Of a stretch of 64,000 nt of DNA, positions 1 through 12,897 are shown one piece after another. Source of the stretch: Apostichopus japonicus (taxonomy: Eukaryota; Echinodermata; Holothuroidea; Aspidochirotida; Stichopodidae); contig NC_092583.1 of assembly GCF_037975245.1 (NCBI RefSeq), forward strand, positions 3,774,764-3,838,763, given 5' to 3'. Both the position numbers and the translations under genes were made by a program. The first letter of the stretch is position 1; each line of letters starts with the position of its first letter. A model generated the notes under the pieces. It was not told where the DNA came from. It worked only from the letters and a program-made list of their open reading frames with translations, and made no database searches.

Positions 1-1017
<1,017 letters not shown>

Positions 1018-1167
1018 TTGCTTCAGCCCTATTATCCTTTTTTTATTGGCAAACCAAATTTCACTAAGAATGCGGTCCGTCAAGCTAATTCATTTCGAAA
1101 AAAAGTAAATACTATTTTGGGTGAAAGTCTGCGGTGATATTTAGTAACAAATTGTGACACCGATAGA

Positions 1168-1330
1168 CAGGCGCGTAGCGAGGAATTTGCCAAGGGAGGG
1201 CAAAGCTTGTAGGCAAACTATCAAAGCGTAGCGCCTCCATTAGTTGGCGCGAAGCGTAAAAGAAAATTTTGGCCGAAAATGCCTCCCAGATCGCTGGAAA
1301 TGGCACTTCCCAGGCCTTGTAAGTTGCATC
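1168..1330. mobile_element. fragment of a hAT-like inverted-repeat element
   Basis: The stretch opens with CAGGCGCGTAGCGAGG, and its interior (TTGGCGCGAAGCG, then ATCGCTGGAAATGGCACTT, then CAGGCCTTG) matches the interior of the well-bounded element at 43552-43847 (TTGGCGCGGAGCG, ATCGCCGGAAATGACCCTT, CGGGCCTTG). A matching right end and target duplication were not found. A poly-G/poly-C block at 1429-1525 may be its diverged remainder. Confidence 0.5.
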
Positions 1331-2997
1331 TAAGCATTTTCTATTTTGAAATAATATGATTTGGATAAATAATCTTACGCATTATTTTCTGTTTATAGCC
1401 ACACAAAGAAACTATGCCACCAAATATTGGGGGGGGGGGGGGGATATTAGATACTATAAACCCCCACCTAAAATATTTGGGGGACATGTCCCCCCACCGT
1501 CCCCTACCCCCATGATCGCCGCCCATGAATGTTGGGTATTGATGATTGACTCAAGTTACCATGCTGAATTTATCAAACAATTGGCAATCCATGGAGTCAT
1601 CTGGAAATCTCATCTCATTGGGTGAAGTGACAGGGGAGAGGGGGGGGGGTTGTAGGGCGCTGGAAATTCTAAAGAGTTCATTCATCACGCGCCGCCTAAT
1701 GTCGTAATTTAGTGAATGAAGCACGCATGCTAACCTCTTTGAACACGCTGACAAGCTTCTGTAGAGTTGTTTGTTCTTGATGGGTCGTAAAGCATGAAAA
1801 GAAAGCACAAAATAGCAAGAAAGCGATAAAACAATCTCTATTTGTAGATATATTTTTTAGATACCAGACTAACCCTCCGATCTAAATTCATAAATACATG
1901 TCACTTGCGATATAGCACATTTGACTTTTCCGATGCGAAACATTCTTGAACCTTGACGACAATCATATGGTCATATATACACTACAGGCTGATTGATATA
2001 GTAACGACTTGGTCAATTTTAGCGTCACATTTTCCATAGTTCTCCCCTCTGAGTTATACATATCAATTTTAGCCTTGACGCCATCTTGAATATGACAGAG
2101 ACCGTCGAATCCGGCGGACTGGGAGAGGTCCCCCCTCCCCTTCCCTAAAGATTTGTGAAAGAAGAAAAGTGGCCCTGAATTTGAATTAGCAAACGGGTAT
2201 CCTCAAAATTGATTTATCGGTTGGAAATAGTTTGGTAGTTTTAGACTTAATTGATTATTATAGGGATCATGATATCCCATGTTTTACTCTTCTTGATCGA
2301 TTTCGAGACAGTCAAGGTTTTGACAAGTGGCATTCGAATATTGTATACAGTATTTTATCAGTACTTCAATCTCGGGATCAGTCTAACACAATGGCTTACG
2401 TTATTTTTTTACAATGATAGTAATTCTTGTATTTGTAACGAGGTACAAACTATTGCCCCCCACCCCCCCCCCCCCGCATCAACGTGGAGTAAGGGAGGGC
2501 TGTCCAAGTAGTGAATAACAAGAATATGACAGAGGTATTTCGATTAAAAATCAGGAAGTTAAATTTAACATTATGCTGATGATATACCCCTTATTTTATT
2601 TTCATAGCAGTATCGGAGTCTCTCGATAAAACCATCCACGTCATAGCAGGCGTCTGGTCTTGCAAGTAATTTAATAAAATATATTGTTTCCATTACGACC
2701 TTTTTTAGCAAGAATTACCAAAAACTGCGTGCAAACATTTGATATAAACGTTACACATGGTCCAATGAATTTGCTCGATATATACATTCTTTTACAAGTT
2801 AACGTGGAGGCGTTCCAGGAATGTGTCACATTGTTTAAAAACGAAAAAAAGAAACTATAACCACTAAGGCACAAAGACGTGCAAGATCAACAATTTTACA
2901 CTGAAAAATGTTTTGTAAGGCTCACAAGACTATTGTAAATCGAAGTCTGGTCTATTCTAGTCTGTAAAGTCTTTGAAAAAACAACGTTACCGTTTTC

Positions 2998-2999
<2 letters not shown>
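1331..2999. other. gene-free stretch with homopolymer G/C runs
   Basis: No exon or RNA gene recognised. The region has several G or C runs (1429-1443, 1642-1651, 2463-2476), like those inside the inverted-repeat elements elsewhere in the window, so it is probably decayed transposon sequence. Confidence 0.4.

Positions 3000-3060
<61 letters not shown>
3000..3060. repeat. (TA)n microsatellite
   Basis: TA dinucleotide tract directly abutting the SINE fragment that starts at 3061. Confidence 0.95.
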
Positions 3061-3062
<2 letters not shown>

Positions 3063-3113
3063 AGGCTGAAAGTTTTTTCACTGTTCTTGATTTTCCAACT
3101 CATTACGATTTTC

Positions 3114-3120
<7 letters not shown>
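3061..3120 (+). mobile_element. 5'-truncated tRNA-type SINE tail
   Basis: The 60-bp tail starts at GGAGGCTGAAAG and ends CATTACGATTTTCATTTATA. It is identical to the tail that follows the tRNA-like head at 15263-15336. The tRNA-like head is missing and replaced by (TA)n; (TA)n also follows (3121-3170). It lies just downstream of the avidin-like stop codon, in opposite orientation to the partner copy at 3589-3672. Confidence 0.8.

Positions 3121-3170
<50 letters not shown>
3121..3170. repeat. (TA)n microsatellite
   Basis: TA tract continuing from the SINE tail, with one TAA interruption near 3151. Confidence 0.95.
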
Positions 3171-3332
3171 GCAGTATAGTGCTCAATACAACTGGTGCAG
3201 AGCTATAAAGATATCGCACCCACCCCCCTCACCCCCCCACACACACAACTTTAATTCGATAAAATGATATAATACATACATGAAGGATCTTATAACCAAT
3301 TAAGATTATGTTAATATAATAATCACTGCTGT

Positions 3333-3520
3333 TTATTTTTTATCATAATGTTGATTCCGGTAATTCCATGACTCTCCACCAGCACATGGATTATTCCTGC
3401 TTCTCTCCTCTTCTGTCAGTTCCTTTCCTGGCAAAGGTACTTGTCTAAACCGAGTAAAACAGTCCTTTCCGATTCTGTAGGTTTGCAAAACATATAACAT
3501 AACATAACATAACATAACGT

Positions 3521-3592
<72 letters not shown>

Positions 3593-3671
3593 GAAAATCG
3601 TAATGAGTTGGAAAATCAAGAACAGTGAAAAAACTTTCAGCCTCCACCGGGATTCGAACCACGGGCCTCCC

Positions 3672-3732
<61 letters not shown>

Positions 3733-6700
3733 TAAATATATATATATATAAATATATATATAAATATATATATATATATTCTAATATATATATATTTATT
3801 TATTTATATATACTATATATTTATATATATAGTGTCCCTTTTCATAACTAAGTGTCACCCCTTTCTGGCAGAAATCACCCCTTTCACTCTTTTTGTAATT
3901 AAGAAGTGCTCTGTTGTTGACAAGTTTAGAAAGCATGTTAGTAAAGAAGTTCCTTGGCAATAAAAACCCTTTTAAATAGTCCTGATTATGAAACGGAGGA
4001 TCTATTTTGTCGGAACGATCGGTAATTTTGTCCTTTGCACACTCACATCAAAATAGCATGCCCCACTCCCCCTCCTAGTCGTTCTTCCCCCCCCCCCCCA
4101 CCCCCTCCCTAATTGCACCCTAAGATTCAACCATCTTCACCCCTGTTTATATTGCATTCATCCGTATAGAACAATGTGTTGTTCAGATTTAGATATCTTT
4201 AGATACTCTCATAATATAGATATATATGTGTGCTTGTATGCGTGTGTGTGTGTATATAATGATTTGTCTATTCATTTGCATACTACGAGGACTGTAACAG
4301 AATAGAATCGGAAAACATTTATCAGCTTCAACTATATCGTCCCTAAGCAAACCGCTTTAAATGAACAACATGCAAAATCATGACGTCATTGCCAAAACTG
4401 TACGACCTACCTTGTGGACATCCAATTATCCAAGCAAGAATCTGTTTCACTGGTTAGCAACCATGTAGTCAATAACACAGGTTCTCCGTTGCAATCCTTG
4501 TATTCCCCCGCCCAGCTGGTCGTGGAGGCGCCATTCTTCCAGAGAACGTTAAAACCAAAAGTATCGTGAGCGCCATTATGTGACACGTGACCAATGACAT
4601 GTGCCGGTTGAGATCCTTAAGAAATTAGAAATAATATTCGTATTGATCATATAGCCTAGGTGGGTATACTGAATGGAACATATATCGTCCTCCTGGAACT
4701 TATTTTTTAAAGCAAATATATTAAAGCAAATATATTAAAAGAAAATATATTAAAGAATAGCACAACGCAAATTGAGTATCAACATCTACAGGACCACTGA
4801 AGAATAAAGAACTCAACCTTCAAGTATTTTTGAAGTGTACTAGTGGTACCGAGCGATACCAGCTTATTTAAGTAAATAATAGATTTGAATGTACATGTAT
4901 TAAATATCAATTTGCAAGTGTTTCGGTATGGTAGGCTATAGTAAAAATGTGTAATTTACATGCACATTACACATTTCTACAATATTCCAATGTAGTTGAG
5001 TTCTGTGTTTATATTTCGCATGTGTCTTGCTCTCTGTATGAGTCTTCGTGCCAAACAGAGATAACTGATCAAGCTGGAAAGTTAATCTCAATGCTAGTAC
5101 AGTTTTTTGCTACTTATTTCCTATTTGATCGACATAACCCACTTAAATAGTTATTCCAGATATGCAGATAAAGATTTATCTGGCTACATTAAGCCAGTTA
5201 TAACTGGATAAACAGTCCATCCAGATCAAGATTTATTTGGCCATATAAAGCCAGATATAACTGGGTATGTAGTCAATCCAGATAGAGTTTTATCTGGCCC
5301 AGATATGGATGCCATAATTTCCACCAGGTACAATTTATATGGGCCATATAATATTTCATTTTACATCAAGTTATATCTGCCCAATTTTCGTAGTTGTCAC
5401 AACGGTTTGATGATCTTGTTGGAAGTCAAAATCATGTTTGCTTAGCTAGAATTTTGACACTAACATTGAGCCCGCCCTTAAACTCTTTGCGAAGTTTGGA
5501 CTTTGTCAAAAAACCGTTTTATGACATAAAGACAGGTTACAGGAAACTGAAGTATTTGGTAACCTAAGGCTATGGTCATATTGCAGCCTACTGTAAACAC
5601 TCAGAGCTCATCATCCTAATGTTTGATATGATCGACTTCTGTGAAATGGAGGTGCAAATGTCCTTATAGTACTAGTCATACAAGCCTGTTATACAAGCAA
5701 ATATTTGTTACAGAAAGGTGATGGGCAATTCTTTAAAATTGGGATTGTCCTATTGGCTGTAATTGAGCATTTCTCAATGTAGGGTATTTCCTAACCAATT
5801 ACGGGTTCTTAAATTTGACAATGATTCGAACACTTACATCATACAATAATTATGATAAGTTTTACAGATTTTAGGGGGAAAATCTAGTTTTCAGCATAAT
5901 TTCTGAGAAGTGAACTTAAAGCTGAGGTATTTTTGAATACTTGATATCCTCATACTGCAATAGTTATTTAATGAAAATTAAAATTTGGCTGCAATAATTT
6001 TTAACAGCACCAACACCAAGGCACATTATTTAGCATTTTGATTTCATCATTGCAGTTGTTACAACCCTTAACCAATTTATGCCATGTGACTTTCCCGATC
6101 ACCTGGGTTTTTCGACCCTTCCAGAACTGTATCGACATATGATGCTCATATGTCTTACGTTTGACATACATATGATCCTTTTAATGTGATGTTCATATAT
6201 AAACTCAATTCCGTGCCCTGCCTTCTTCAGGTAAGATGATCTAGTTTATTAAAGGACATTTACTTTTTCAATTCTTATTATGTAATGAACATACCAAATG
6301 TTTTCCATGCAGAGCGTTCAACAAAGTCGAGGTATTTGATTTCTGCCTTAATCGCCGCCAAGTTTAAGCAAACATATTTCGACAAAAAGTCATGATTTAT
6401 ATTGATTGAATATACATATTTCTGTTTTATGTCTTGTTATGTGGCGTAAGTCGCTGAATTCCATGCATTGCTTTCTTTACGCTTTATGTTTTTATTCATT
6501 GTATTGGTGAGCATTTGTTTTGTCTCCCCCCCCCCCCCAAATTAAATATATATTCCTAGAAAATGTATCTCCCTTTTTGGTATCGTGAATAGTGTCCTAC
6601 TGTACATATATAGTTATAATAAGCAATTTGCATTAAAGTTTAACACAGGTCTCACTGTAGCATTTACACAATTAGTAGGTTACTATTTATGGCATCTAAA

Positions 6701-8019
6701 GGTAACGGGAAACCTGATACCCGGATTCCTGGACATGGTTGATACATACCAAAACATTGAGGCTTTGTATAGTCTATACTGGATATTCAATTGATACTTA
6801 GGCATATGCTCTGTGCTATGAACTATTGATACAGAATGTGTTAAAACTACACAAAGTATGTGTAATATGTATTCATAGCTGTGTACATTACACTAATCGA
6901 GTTGCTGTGTACTGGGGTATGCACAAATGTGAGTAGATTTAACACAACTGTTGTGTTAATGAAAACTTACACAACAGTTGTGTAGTTTCTACACAAGGTT
7001 GATAGGTGCACTAGTTACACAGCGGTTGAGTAGAATTTTACACAACCTATGTAAATTTTGTTTAGAGCGTAGAGATTATTTATACAATCAAAATCAGTTG
7101 TGATTATTTCAAACATCGCTTGGATCAGTTCTGACAAACTTTTCACCCGGACACTTTTCCAATTAAGGTCCAACTAACTAAAAATATAGATAAGCCGACA
7201 CTTAACCGGATTATATTTAATTACCATATACATTGCTTAGCATTATAATTTGCATTAATCACTACAGCCTATAGTAATAGGCGGCCCTCCGACATCATCC
7301 GCTGGTCCGCTCAAGATTTCATTTCTAAATTCAATTTTTTTTCAATCATCGAGAAAGCCGATCCAAAAGGTATACTATAGGCCCGCGCACAATACCTGCA
7401 TATACCCTGCAACTATATATACTCACTCAGGTATGTTTTAGTGAGACTTTGGTTCCATCTGAACCTTTGCTATATACAACCACTGATTCAAAATATATTT
7501 AAAAAAATCACACACTTCTACAGGTTATCGTATAAGAGCAAGAACAACCGATCCAAGAAATTCGTCTCAAAAAGCGTCCCTTGTATTTGGATCAATTAAA
7601 TTAATGAGTTATTTCATAAAGTGATATTAACGAGCATCCATAAATCTTAATTGTACACACAAAAATGCCGCGAAACACATCGTTTTGATGTTCAAGTTTC
7701 ATACGGTATACAAACCCCCTCCCAGAATTGTATACTTGTTTCCATTAGACTACGACCATGATTGCAATAAAATGACGAAATAAATGCAATAGAGAAATTC
7801 ATAGCAGACAAATATTAGTACTAGGCCAGTTCCTTTTCTCCCCCACCAAGTGGGTCAGATGTAGTTGTAACGTAATTGAGGATTACACACCTTTAGCTCC
7901 CGGTTTTGACTCAACTGCCGTATAGTAATCCCCGGTGATAATCCCCTTAGGGTCTACGGTCAGTTCCACTTCTGATCCAAGTTCGTTGTACCATTTACCT
8001 CCGATATTTGGAGGTTGAC
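3333..8019 (-). CDS. avidin-like biotin-binding protein, 3' three exons
   Basis: Three exons join in frame on the minus strand: 8019-7891, 4615-4411 and 3474-3333 (stop TAA at 3335-3333), giving 158 codons. All introns have GT/AG borders. The product is an avidin beta-barrel: GKWYNELGS, then ITGDYYTAV, then [19 protein letters not shown], then [20 protein letters not shown], then IGKDCFTRF. Against streptavidin, every biotin contact can be aligned: N23 and S27 (NELGS), Y43, S45 (Thr here), W79, S88, T90, W92, W108, W120 and D128 (GKD). The family binds biotin very tightly, usually as a secreted tetramer thought to starve microbes of the vitamin. Four cysteines and a 36-residue charged C-terminal extension after CFTRF are not in streptavidin. 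The first exon (signal peptide or upstream domains) must end in phase 1 before GT-CAA-CCT; I could not find it. The domain could also be the end of a larger protein, as in echinoderm fibropellins. Confidence 0.92.
3492..3524. repeat. (ATAAC)n pentanucleotide repeat
   Basis: About six copies of ATAAC between the last avidin-like exon and the next (TA)n tract, inside the intron. Confidence 0.8.
3526..3588. repeat. (TA)n microsatellite
   Basis: Pure TA tract that runs into the inverted SINE fragment at 3589. Confidence 0.95.
3589..3672 (-). mobile_element. 5'-truncated tRNA-type SINE, B box and tail
   Basis: Read on the minus strand this starts CGGGAGGCCCGTGGTTCGAA (B box GGTTCGAATCC) and carries the same tail as the copies at 3061 and 15263. 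The copy is cut within the anticodon arm and continues directly into (TA)n at 3673. It sits in the last intron of the avidin-like gene. Confidence 0.85.
3673..3834. repeat. (TA)n tract with TAAA and TTTA interruptions
   Basis: About 160 bp of TA dinucleotides, increasingly interrupted towards the right. Confidence 0.93.
5156..5310. repeat. tandem repeat, about 65-bp unit, 2.4 copies
   Basis: Successive units share TCCAGAT, AGATTTATCTGG or AGATTTATTTGG, AAGCCAG and TATAACTGG. Each unit pairs CCAGATA with TATCTGG, so it is also internally inverted. It lies in the long intron of the avidin-like gene. Confidence 0.7.
6825..7065. repeat. cluster of ACACAAC/GTTGTGT inverted motifs
   Basis: About 240 bp with repeated TACACA and TGTGTA words and two near-perfect dyads: TTAACACAACTGTTGTGTTA (6949-6969, 10-bp arms) and ACACAACAGTTGTGT (6971-6985). 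It lies in the long avidin-like intron. It may be the body of an unrecognised small inverted-repeat element. Confidence 0.5.
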
Positions 8020-11000
8020 CTGAACAAAAAAAGGAGAAGTTTGCTCTCTTTTTCCGTGCCTATATGGTAAAAATCCAAGTTGTAGATCAAAGTAGAAGCC
8101 ATCTATATGTTGGCATACCCCTATTAGAGTATCCATCCGCTCGATTGTTCTCCTGCTTCAGGAAAGTGCCAAAGAGCAGCCTGCAGGAGAACATCTTTTG
8201 TGACCTGTTATCAATCATGATCTAGTTTTTTTGTGGCTAACATGTTGAAGAACATGAATGGAAGTACATGTGGTGAGAAAATTGGGTCAATTGAGGCAAT
8301 TGTAGACCTCTTAAGGCCTCCCAGGAGCAGCGTACGAAAACTGTTTACTATACTGAGTGAAGAGGTTTGTTTACAAGTTACAAAAACTTCCGGCTCGGAT
8401 AGCCAAAAAATTAAACTTGATAGTGCCATGAAAGGCCAACTTGTCAGCTATCCGGTGATGGATGCGTTTAGCCAGTGAGAACTTCTATCTAGACTTAGAG
8501 ACCACTTACTTTAGTATTTTTGTACTTTTAGATTTAGCGTGTAAGTCAATGGGGCTTTTAATGGGCGTATGCTACCATATGCAACCAATTTGAGGTCCAT
8601 ATCAATTCTTTTCGCTGTTTTCCGTGCAGCTATGAGCTTCAGCTTCCTATGGCTTCAACAGGGAGACCAGAATTTCAACTTGCCGTTTTACATCTACGAC
8701 TTTCTTTGTTATCTTAAATTGAATTGGAAAATGATTTGTTAAGAGTTATCTTTCCAATAACCTAACTTCTCATATCCAAGCACTTTTTACTACCGGACTT
8801 GTGGAGTTAAAGAGAATGACTCTTTTATACATTTCAGTAGTCATCCAGATACATTTTGCACAATGAACTATGCTCTAGTTACCCTCTCTTAGAGAGCCGG
8901 ATACAACAGCATTGTTCCTCCCCTTTAATAGTGACTATCGATTTCATTGACACAGATCTGGAGGGGAGAGTATAGTTATCTTTCTGCAAATGTTACCATA
9001 TTTCTAATTGGTTGAAATTTGCTATCTGACAAGACGTTGGCAAATCAGAAGTTCTTTATGATTTGACTGAAATAATTCAAAATCAACGAATTTATAACAC
9101 CATAACAATGCAGCTATATGACGTTACTGATATATGTAACGTATGACTGTATAACAGTTTATAACTGTATATTAAATTGTATATATTTAATTGTATTTAG
9201 TTTTATTTGTATACTAATTGTATATGAAATTGTATATAATAATTGGATATGACTGTATACTGTGTAACGTATAACATTTTAAGTTTGCAATTTTATGCCA
9301 CAAAAGGAATTGATATGTTCTTTCAATGAGAACAAATGGACCAAAATAGAATTGAAACCATCAACACATATGCTACGGCGAAAAGTGTTTTGCATATTTT
9401 GCGGAGGCGGATTTACTTCATAGTGATATGTTACTAAAAATAGATCGGCGACCCTAGATACATGTACATTGTGTGTACATGAGCACGGGCTAACATTTTT
9501 TTCCGCCTTGAACCGTCTCAGTATATAGACTAACCCTTTATACAGACAGTAATATAGACTGTGAGACAGACAGACAAACAGACACATTCATGCGGAATTG
9601 AGAACGGAGAAAAAGACAGAGGTGATGGTATCAATCGACAAACCTGCTCATTTTATGTACTTTGTAAAAAACAAAACAATAACGGAAGCATATGAAAACT
9701 TTTGTTACAAAATATGTTCTTACATGCAGTCTTCAAACGTCTTAAATTTCTATGCTTTGAGTCTACAGTCAAAATGGTAATGGGTCTATACTTTACCCTT
9801 CCTCGAATCTAGATTCGATTGTGATGTCAAAGCGTTAGTTTTATTCAAAGAATTCCCCATCTTATCTGCAAAGTGAGACAAGTGAGAATGAATACAACGG
9901 AGTGAATTCAAAGGATTTATTCACAAATTTCCCAGCCAATAATCCTATAGATAGACAGATGACAAAAAAGTACACGCAAGACCCTCTGTGTGATTTGATT
10001 CTATTTAAAACAAAGGCTGAGGGACTTTTTGTGGTGCTTGCGATGAATGTGCATGAAGGAAACAGCCAAAAACAATAAATTGTAAACATAACCCTGAGAA
10101 AAATGACTGGTTATTTCAATTTATTACAAATTGATTTCTTATGAATACAGGATTCGCTTTCTGTGCGGAGATCACCGGTTAGAACCCACAGAAATGCATC
10201 ACATAAAAGCTACTTCACACCAGCTGAAAACAATACTCTCTGCAGCGTTTGGAATTTCACTTGCGCCATATTGGTTCACCCAAAACAACGACTCGCGCAA
10301 AGCTTGTATACGTTATCGTAACGAGCTTTCGGCGAAGTTCTGATCTTTTCGTCGAAATATTTTTAATGTTCACATATAGAAACACTTGAATCATCCGATT
10401 AACTCGAAGTTGGGGGGGGGGGGGGGTGTTAATGAACAGTGAATTTCAACTCTTATACTCTGCTTAGACAGTTGTTTGGCTTTTTGAAAGAAAAAGAAAT
10501 TCCTAGTATGTTCCAAAATGTTGTACAATCCTACGTTAGCCCTTAACTATAGGTACATATGGCACAAAGCCTAGCCGTTTATATTGCTCAGTTTGATTAG
10601 AACTAGATGTAGGCAAGACGGCTTTACACATATACAGATTTACAGATATACAGATTTACACATACACAGATATATTTGGCCTCCACAGCAGGCTCTGCGC
10701 AGGGTACATTAAGGACAGACGCGTTTAAGCCTACATGCGGTAACCTAACACTGATAAATGAAAACTTCGCTTACATCATATAATAGTTATGTATTTGTGC
10801 AGTTAAAATGCCGCAGTTCAAATTCTTGGCACCTTAACTGTGCTTCCGTGTATAGCTGATAGGCACTGTTAAGTGTTATTATACCTTCCAGCAGTATAGA
10901 TCGAACAGCAACAAACTGTTTCGTGGTAATACTGTACGTTCAAGATTCCTAAGTTTTCAATTTCCATCCCGTATGCACATTCCCTTAGTGACTCACATTT

Positions 11001-11659
11001 CTATTTATTTCTATTATATTTTTTTGATTTTCAGAATTTCTTACAGTATGGCAAATTCGTTGGACACTTTCTTGCGTAAAATAGAAGTGCATAGGCTGAC
11101 GCATTTGGGTGAGCTGTTGGTCTTCAAATCGCTGCAAGCGACTAGCCAAAAGTATAGCTTCTATATAATGCAGTTCTATGTATGAATCCCATTCAACCAC
11201 TGTAATGATTTCGTTGTTGTGTTTTCTTCCCCCAATTAAAGCAAAACTCTTTAAAAAAAAAGGGGGTGGGGTAAAAAAAGAATATAGACTACAGAATCTC
11301 CAAATACTGGACGGCTTAACTTAATTTGGATGGTATGTATAGTATAAAAAGTGTTTGATCTTACCGTAATCCTTTTGAATTCAGAAAACAAGCTATCCCA
11401 GTCAAAGATTGTGAATGTTTATGGCAACTTCAACGAAGCGTAGCAAATATAAAAGTACATACCGTCTGGCTTAGACTACGGTATTTCATCAACAAGTGTC
11501 CCTATAGTGTTTGTATGCGCATGAACTGGTATCTAGCGATTGTGGTGCAATACAGGAAGTGAAACCAAAAACGCAGTCAAATTTCAATAACCGGGTTTTC
11601 CCAGAAGAGAAAGAGGAAACATTTCGGTGTGTACACACCGATCAGTACACTAACAAATC
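8020..11659. other. gene-poor stretch upstream of the avidin-like exons
   Basis: The missing 5' exon of the minus-strand avidin-like gene should lie here or further right. I scanned the minus strand for a signal peptide ending in phase 1 at a good donor and found none I would defend. Poly-G at 10412-10426 is the only striking low-complexity feature. Confidence 0.35.
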
Positions 11660-11671
11660 AGTGGGTGTACA

Positions 11672-11872
11672 GGTACTTTTAAGAAATAGTCGCCCAGGAA
11701 AGAACCTGCATGGGCACGAAAACCAAACTACCAAACGACTGATCCGCTCTCAGCCCCAGTCCCCTTGCATCGGGACTGTGACTGTGTGATCATCGTCGGG
11801 TGTGCATCACTATTCCCCTCGAAAGGGAACAGATACTATACACATGATCTTAGCCAAAAGGCCGAGAAGCGA
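11672..11872 (-). mobile_element. retroposon with U2 snRNA-derived head
   Basis: Read on the minus strand, the insert begins TCGCTTCTCGGCCTTTTGGC and continues TAAGATCATGTGTATAGTATC, then TGTTC. This is the 5' end of U2 snRNA (stem-loop I and the branch-site recognition region) with one substitution and a TA insertion that turns the branch-recognition GUAGUA into AUAGUA. After that the sequence leaves U2 and forms other hairpins (CTGTTCCC with GGGGAATAG; CAGTCCC with GGGGACTG). The 201-bp insert is flanked by a perfect 12-bp direct repeat AGTGGGTGTACA (11660-11671 and 11873-11884), and its head begins at U2 nucleotide 2. This points to an LINE-mobilised SINE with an snRNA head, not a working U2 gene. 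Confidence 0.8.
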
Positions 11873-12522
11873 AGTGGGTGTACATGTTGTTGTTGATTAC
11901 AACTACGCATGTACACACGTGATCTAGTTCCGGGTTGGGTCAGACTGACGCAAACACAATGAACGAACGTAAACAACTTTTGTACATGCCGGGTAGTCGT
12001 AAGGGAAAATAACGGAGAAGAGTTGCCATGGAGCGGTTCTGCGACAATATTTATTCATGAGGATTGCCTAATTAATAATGAGATTCTTTTCCAGTTTGAG
12101 CTCAGTCTTAAAAATTTTAAAGAAAATGTCAGACTAAAATTTACATCTCTCACACTCTATCGGTCGAGAGTAGAAGTGCCAATGTTAAAAATGTCCAAAT
12201 TATACTTTCATGGATAAGAAGATCTGCCGTGGGTTGTCTGTTCAAAGATTAGCGAAATTAAAGGTGAAAACAATAATATAATATGTGTAAAATAATATGT
12301 GAAAAAAAAGTAGTATCTACACGTACTTTTTGCTTAAAATTGAAATATTGAAATCTCGCATGTTAGGATAGATCGATATTACGATCTTGTTTAATTGGGC
12401 TATATGCATATCGTCGTGTTAATATTAAGATAAATAATTCAGTCAGATATTGCCTCGGATTAATGGGAATATGATCTTTATAGAAATATTTTCAGACATC
12501 AAGATCTTGTAGCGAATGCGGC

Positions 12523-12889
12523 CAAGGGCGTAGGAACCGGGGGGCTGGGGGGCGCCAGCCCCCCAGTGAAAAATGTGGAGGGGCGGAAGTATCATTCCGC
12601 CCCCCCGCTCCGCAAGTCAGAAAACCCCTTTTTCATTTCCAAATGAGGAAAAAAATCTCATTTGGAGCACCAAATTGCATCTAAGGCCAGGTGAAAATAC
12701 AAAATTAAGTTTACAAAATGGAGTGGGTGTTGAAGTGTGCTATATTGCACCAAATTGCATCTGAGGCCACCTGGAAATGCAAAAAATTCCAAAGGGGAGG
12801 GGGCACCCCCTCCCCTTAGACCCCTCCCCCAGGCCGGCCATCAGTCTTCAGCCCCCCCCCCCACTCAAAAGTACCTTCCTACGCCACTG
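12523..12889. mobile_element. hAT-like MITE, family A copy 1
   Basis: The ends are CAAGGGCGTAGGAACC and TTCCTACGCCACTG, an imperfect terminal inverted repeat sharing GGCGTAGGAA. The element is flanked by a perfect 8-bp duplication AATGCGGC (12515-12522 and 12890-12897). The interior is rich in G and C runs and has a duplicated phrase CACCAAATTGCATCT. A second copy lies at 45666-46034. No transposase is encoded; the open frames across it are incidental. Confidence 0.9.
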
Positions 12890-12897
12890 AATGCGGC

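Noticed and set aside
8233..8478. 81-codon plus-strand frame (MANMLKNMNGSTCGEKIGS and onward) as a gene
   Set aside because: Composition is protein-like, but there is no recognised domain, no clear splice context and no promoter. It could be a lone exon or chance; I could not support it.
10131..10343. 70-codon plus-strand frame, and a minus-strand ATG at 10272 as avidin exon 1
   Set aside because: The plus frame has no domain. The minus candidate gives the right phase only with a weak GTGTGA donor and encodes no signal peptide.
11511..11872. Functional U2 snRNA gene
   Set aside because: Only the first 45 bp or so match U2, the branch-recognition sequence is altered by a TA insertion, the rest does not align, and a 12-bp target duplication frames the insert.
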